A stretch of DNA of 64,000 nucleotides, from positions 3,922,530-3,986,529 of the forward strand of contig CM039199.1 in assembly GCA_008360975.2 (NCBI GenBank), given 5' to 3'. This document shows positions 25,001 through 64,000 of this stretch, piece after piece. This stretch comes from Lichenostomus cassidix. Its lineage: Eukaryota; Chordata; Aves; Passeriformes; Meliphagidae. The notes under the pieces were generated by a model. That model was not told the origin of the DNA. It worked only from the letters and a program-made list of their open reading frames with translations, and searched no databases. The number at the start of each line of letters is the position of its first letter. The first letter of the stretch is position 1. Made by a program: the position numbers and the translations under genes.

Positions 25001-28000
25001 TCATTGCACTGCCTGGAAAACCTGGTCTGATTGCTGACCTTGCTGGTGTGTGGTAAAGCACAGAGTAAAGCTGCTGTGATCTTTGGGACCTCTCTCTGTG
25101 ACAGTCCCTGTGGGTCTTGTGGGGTCAAGAGACACTTAATAGATGTGCCTGCAGGCAGGGTCTCAGTGTGACATCCCTGCTGGTCCCCGTGGGAGATGCC
25201 AGCCAGGAGCATTTGAAGCCTCTGAATGAGCAGCAGCAGAATCTCTGCCTGAACAGTTTCCGTGCAAGTGCTCATTACAGTTATTATTCACTGTGACTGT
25301 TTTACTGCAATGGCCCTTGGTGCCTCAGCACAGGGCAGGTGTGTTCTCAGGGACACAAAGGAGAAGCAGCATCACTCCTCTTAGCCTGAAACTGCAACAA
25401 ACAAAGCCATAAAGTCACTTTTCTACAGCCTGTAGCAAAATGGGAAATGAAGCTGGGTTTGCTGAGGCCCAGGGCCTTTTAACCTCCCCATCCTTTCTGA
25501 TAGGAATGTCTCTAGTTAGCCAAGAGGATGGACCAGGCAGTAAAATAGATTTACAATTTTTTATTTTTCAAACAATGCTTTAGAATACTTTATTGAGCAG
25601 CGAAACTATTTGCATCTGCTCATCTCGCACTCCCACATAAAATACAGAGAGATTTTCTCCAGGATCATATTCCTTTCAAAAGGATTTTTTTGTACCATGC
25701 TCTTCTCAGTGCCAGTCTGGGAAACATGTGCAGCCATTTGATAAATATATTGTGAAAACTACAGTTGAAGTGGCAGTCTGCCTGCAGCTGAGGAATTGCT
25801 ACAGGGAAAAATGGTAAATAAGATATCTGTAAGTAAATTAATTTTGCTCATATAAGCTTGTTTGCAGCTTTGGTTCTTGTCTGCAGCATAATCCTCTGCT
25901 CTATAGCAGGTGTTCAGTGTCATGGGGGATCAGCAGGGACAGCAAAGCTGGGCAGGAGCTGGGAGATGGTGGTGGTGGAATTTCTGTTTTGCTGGGATTT
26001 CCCATCACAGCAAGGCGTGGTTGTGCCACTGCCTGAAAACCTGCAAATCCACCATTGATATAGCCTTGCAGAAATTAATAGTTGCCTTTTATACTGAGTT
26101 TATGCACAATGAGACTGGGCTGCGCATAACTGATTTGTTTTCTCAGAAATCTTTGTTTTCCACTACAGTTTTGGAGGATTTATCAGTGAAAAGGAATCCT
26201 TCAAAATAGCAGAACCTCAGCTCTACAGATGAACTATTACTTTCTTTAAAGTCTTGCTGGATTTTTTAGCCTGCTTTTAGCAGCGCTGTATTATTTGTTT
26301 CAACGCTGGATGGGTCTGTTTGTTTTGATCAGATTAACTGATTTATGGGGTTTATCTTCAGTTTATCTATTTCCGTTGCCAATTAGCTGAAGATTTATTT
26401 TCCAGGCTGTTCTGTGGGTTAGAACTGAGCAAGTTTGCTTCAGCTTTTCAGGGGGAGACACCCCAGGTGCCTGGTGTGGGTGATGAGGAGCTGCTCAGGT
26501 GACTGACATGAGCATCGCTGTTTGCTGGGCTGCTCTTCCCAGTGCTCCTGGCCTTTCTGACCTCCTGGTTGAGCAGCACAAGTCTCACAAATGTTCAGTC
26601 CAGGTGGGTGGTTTGTGGGCTTTCACACCCAGCCACACAGCAACACAGGCAGATTGTTCCTTCCCCTTGCTCCCACATATGGGGAAAACCTCATAGCAGG
26701 AGAGGGAATAAGGTGGAGGAGCTGCAGGCTTCAGCTGCAGGTTCATTTTCATCTCGATGCTGCCTAGGAGTGAGTCGAGCTGTGACTGTCCAGGAGCTAA
26801 AGCTGCTACAAAGAAAGACCTTGGGTTTGTTTCTCCGTAGGCAGAAGAAGCAGCTTTTAGCACAGGATGGCCTCAGAGGTCTCCTCCTATCCCTTGTGCA
26901 AGCTGGGTTAAATGGTGGAAGCATTTTTGCTCCCTCCTTCCCTTCATTTAGAATTATTTCCATGATGTACCAGCCTTCCAGGAGAGCTGCAGCCCAGCCC
27001 TGGCAGAGGCTGCTGACAGCAGGGATGTGGCTGGTGCTTTCCCGACTGTGCAGAGCAGCCCTGGGAAGCCCTGACCTGCAGGCAGGGCTGGAGCTGGCTT
27101 GTGCTTCCCTGGAGCCAAGGAGATGACCTTTCCCAAGTGTGCAGGCATCCCATAAGTGTCATTGGGAAATGTGCTGCTCCACAGGCTCTGGAGTACAGGG
27201 AAAGCCTCTGCAGAGGGAGTGGGGTGGCTGCAGGCTTGCAGTGCCCTGATCTAATGCTCCTCGTTTAGCTCAGAAGCTTTCCAAACTTCACAAAAGCATT
27301 TTGCAGATAGCAAGTCTTCGGCCTGCTTCCTCCAAATCAGTTTTGAAGGATCATTGCTGGCTTGCCAGCTTGCAGCCTGGGTTTGGGGGTTTGGGAGAGC
27401 AGGGAGGTCTGGCAGAGGGGAGGCTCAGGCTGCTTTGCACCCTGGGTTTATGGGACCATGTGCAGTGTGGACTGAGCCCCACACCTCTTCCCTTGCTGCT
27501 GAGAGCCACCCCCAGTGCCTGCACCCTGGCTCCAAAAGGATCTCGTGCTTTGGGATTGAAGTGTTTAAATATAGCTTTAATAGAAGCTTTTAAAGCTGAT
27601 CTCACCATTTCATTATTGTTTCGAATGAGTGACACTTCTGTCAATTTGTTTGAAACAAGCCTGCAGAAAAGACAGGAGGGGGAAAGGAGGTGAACAGTGG
27701 GCTGTGAAGAGGAATATCTAGATTTGGATATTCCCTTTCTGTGACACTGAGTGCCCAGCATGTATCCCTATGATGGGCACATGACCTAGGGTGAAGCCTC
27801 CAGTCAAGATCTTAATCTAGTTTTCTCATTGATGTAAAAGGTTGCTTGAGCTTGGCTGCTGTGGGGGACTCAGGAGGTTTCTGTGCAGCAGAGTTCTCTG
27901 CAGTGTGTTTAACTGAGCATTGCTGGGCAGCTTTGAGCCCAGCTCAACCTGTGTTCCTTGACAAGGGTTGTGTGTGTTCCCAGGCTGATCCTGGATGGAG

Positions 28001-29118
28001 CTCTTTGGACTTGCTCATCCCCACCCTGTCCTCATGTAAATGAAATGTAGATGCAAGTGTCACCTGACTTGCAGGGGTTTTATGCAAAACCTGCTTTGCA
28101 TGCAGAGCACCAAAGGTTGCAATATTTCAGGGTTAGGCCTACTCTGGAATTCACTGGATGCTGGCCAGGATGCTGTGAGAAAAGCCAAATTCTCCCCCAC
28201 TGTCCCCAGAAGCTGAGCAGAGGGATGAAATGATGCAGTCCTGCATCTTCAGAGGTGATTAAGTGTTGACAGCCATGTGCTGCAGAGGATCATTTCCTGC
28301 TCTGCACTGTGCTGGGAAGACTGAAATCTGTTTTAAATTGAGACTGAAATTAGCATCCAGGAAACAGCGATTTTATGCAGCAGTTTTAGCTTTGTATTGC
28401 ACTTTTGTGTTCTGTAGTTCTTTTCCCAAGGAAAAGCTGATTCCCACACGCTGTAATCATTAAGCATTGTTGATTTGCAACTCACTATAGCTTTTATACA
28501 CAGTGAGCAGCAAGATTAACATGTGTTTGCACACTGACTGCAACTGTGTGAGGCCAGGGGTGACCCTGGAACCGGATTTGCTTTTAAATTCTGCTTTTAC
28601 TGACTATATTGCAAATGGCAGTGTGGAAGTCACCAGGCTTGGCCATTCTGTGACACTCTCTGAGGTCCTACAGGGCAGCAGAGAGACTACTGGGGTTCCC
28701 TAAATGGCTGTGGAGTTGTTGTTGTGCCCATTGGGTTTGAGTACACACCAGAAGCTCTTGTGTTCTATAAATAAGAATTCAAGAGGTTGAAAGTTTGACC
28801 CTTGGCCCTCAGCTGTTGGGGAGCTTCTCCCAGTATTGTAAGCTCTGGTTGGCTGTAGGTCTGGCTACAGAAGGAGAAGTTCTCTTCAGTTGTGTCACTT
28901 GTTACACATGAGATAAAATCTCATCTTTATCTCTTTCCTATCTAGCTCAATGCCTGGGTTTGCCTTTCAGTCTGAGTGTTTGTACCTTGTTTACAGCCTG
29001 CCAGTGTTTTGCCTTCACTTTCTTGCATGCTGGAAGAAGCCAGAAATGGGTGTTCTGGTTATGTTTGTGTTGCGTGAACATTGTTATTCAGTTTACCTCT
29101 GTTTGTGATTCCTTTCAG

Positions 29119-29196
29119 GCATTTCATGGAGCCTTTGAGCACTAACATTGCTGCTCTCTGCGTGGCCATCTGAGACCAAACGAGCTGCACACAGCC
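29119..29196 (+). other. CAMKK1: CAMKK1 5'UTR segment of the first coding exon
   Basis: A pyrimidine-rich acceptor ending in cctttcag places the exon start at 29119. The 78 bases before the start codon contain an in-frame TAA at 29143-29145, so translation in the CAMKK1 frame cannot begin further upstream in this exon. An acceptor at the start means a separate untranslated first exon exists elsewhere. A second possible AG lies near 29091, so the exact 5' edge is inferred. Confidence 0.7.
29126..29173 (+). other. Upstream ORF in the CAMKK1 5'UTR (15 codons)
   Basis: An ATG at 29126 opens a 15-codon frame (MEPLSTNIAALCVAI) that stops with TGA at 29171-29173. This is 23 bases before the CAMKK1 start and in a different frame. 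Its context has a pyrimidine at -3 and G at +4, so it is moderate at best. It could lower translation of the main frame, which would then rely on leaky scanning or reinitiation. Its presence is read directly; any regulatory effect is inference. Confidence 0.5.

Positions 29197-64000
<34,804 letters not shown>

Larger units (their letters stand above)
1..29118. other. Long non-coding stretch upstream of the first coding exon
   Basis: I see no convincing coding exon, RNA gene or CpG-rich promoter in these 29 kb. Open frames on both strands are short, low in complexity or unlike any family I know, and they overlap one another. CpG is sparse throughout, with only isolated sites such as those near 7090, 9240-9360 and 15790. 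The stretch holds simple repeats (listed separately), an A13 run at 4200-4212, and AT-rich patches near 2880, 10440 and 23240-23330. Because the exon at 29119 begins at a splice acceptor, at least one untranslated CAMKK1 exon must lie upstream. It could be hidden here or lie left of the window, so the stretch is either intron 1 or intron plus intergenic DNA. In mammals P2RX1 lies on this side of CAMKK1, but I recognise no P2X sequence here. Confidence 0.7.

Noticed and set aside
26542..27126. 194-codon plus-strand open frame upstream of CAMKK1
   Set aside because: It has no recognisable domain and is overlapped by other open frames on both strands in the same segment. It is consistent with chance in moderately GC-rich DNA.

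Overview
The window is vertebrate nuclear DNA, most likely from a bird. It shows widely spaced short exons with consensus GT/AG junctions, long non-coding introns, little CpG, an avian-type CR1 retrotransposon tail at about 42212-42342, and an older CR1/L3-type LINE relic at about 53580-54430. There are no signs of operons, phage or CRISPR.

One gene can be supported: a plus-strand CAMKK1 orthologue (calcium/calmodulin-dependent protein kinase kinase 1, CaMKK alpha). Eleven coding exons lie between 29197 and 63600. Spliced in order they keep one open frame of 401 complete codons plus two bases. This covers the regulatory N-terminus and the kinase domain from the Gly-rich loop to just past the 'CPFIDE' segment. 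The rest of the kinase C-lobe, the autoinhibitory/calmodulin-binding segment and the 3'UTR lie to the right of the window.

Layout: 1-29118 is a non-coding stretch with microsatellites and small duplications but no recognisable gene or CpG island. It is either a very long first intron or upstream intergenic DNA, so the promoter is not visible. The exon at 29119-29637 carries the end of the 5'UTR with a 15-codon upstream ORF, an in-frame stop, the start codon and 147 codons. An 8.2 kb intron follows. Exons at 37846-37893 and 39586-39639 encode the ATP-binding loop. A 7.1 kb intron with a CR1 tail follows. Exons at 46755-46806, 47376-47509, 48088-48124, 50378-50399 (a 22 nt microexon) and 52319-52407 encode the rest of the N-lobe, the Arg/Pro-rich insert and the hinge. 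A 9.3 kb intron holding the LINE relic follows. Exons at 61727-61926, 62575-62628 and 63527-63600 encode the catalytic and activation loops and the start of the C-lobe.

I found no previously undescribed system. The points most worth checking are gene-level: the 22 nt microexon beside a 37 nt exon, a cluster of strong donor sites just inside intron 1 that would truncate the protein, a 5'UTR uORF, a longer N-terminus than mammalian CAMKK1, and several positions where the sequence resembles CAMKK2. Comparisons with mammalian proteins are from memory, not from a search.
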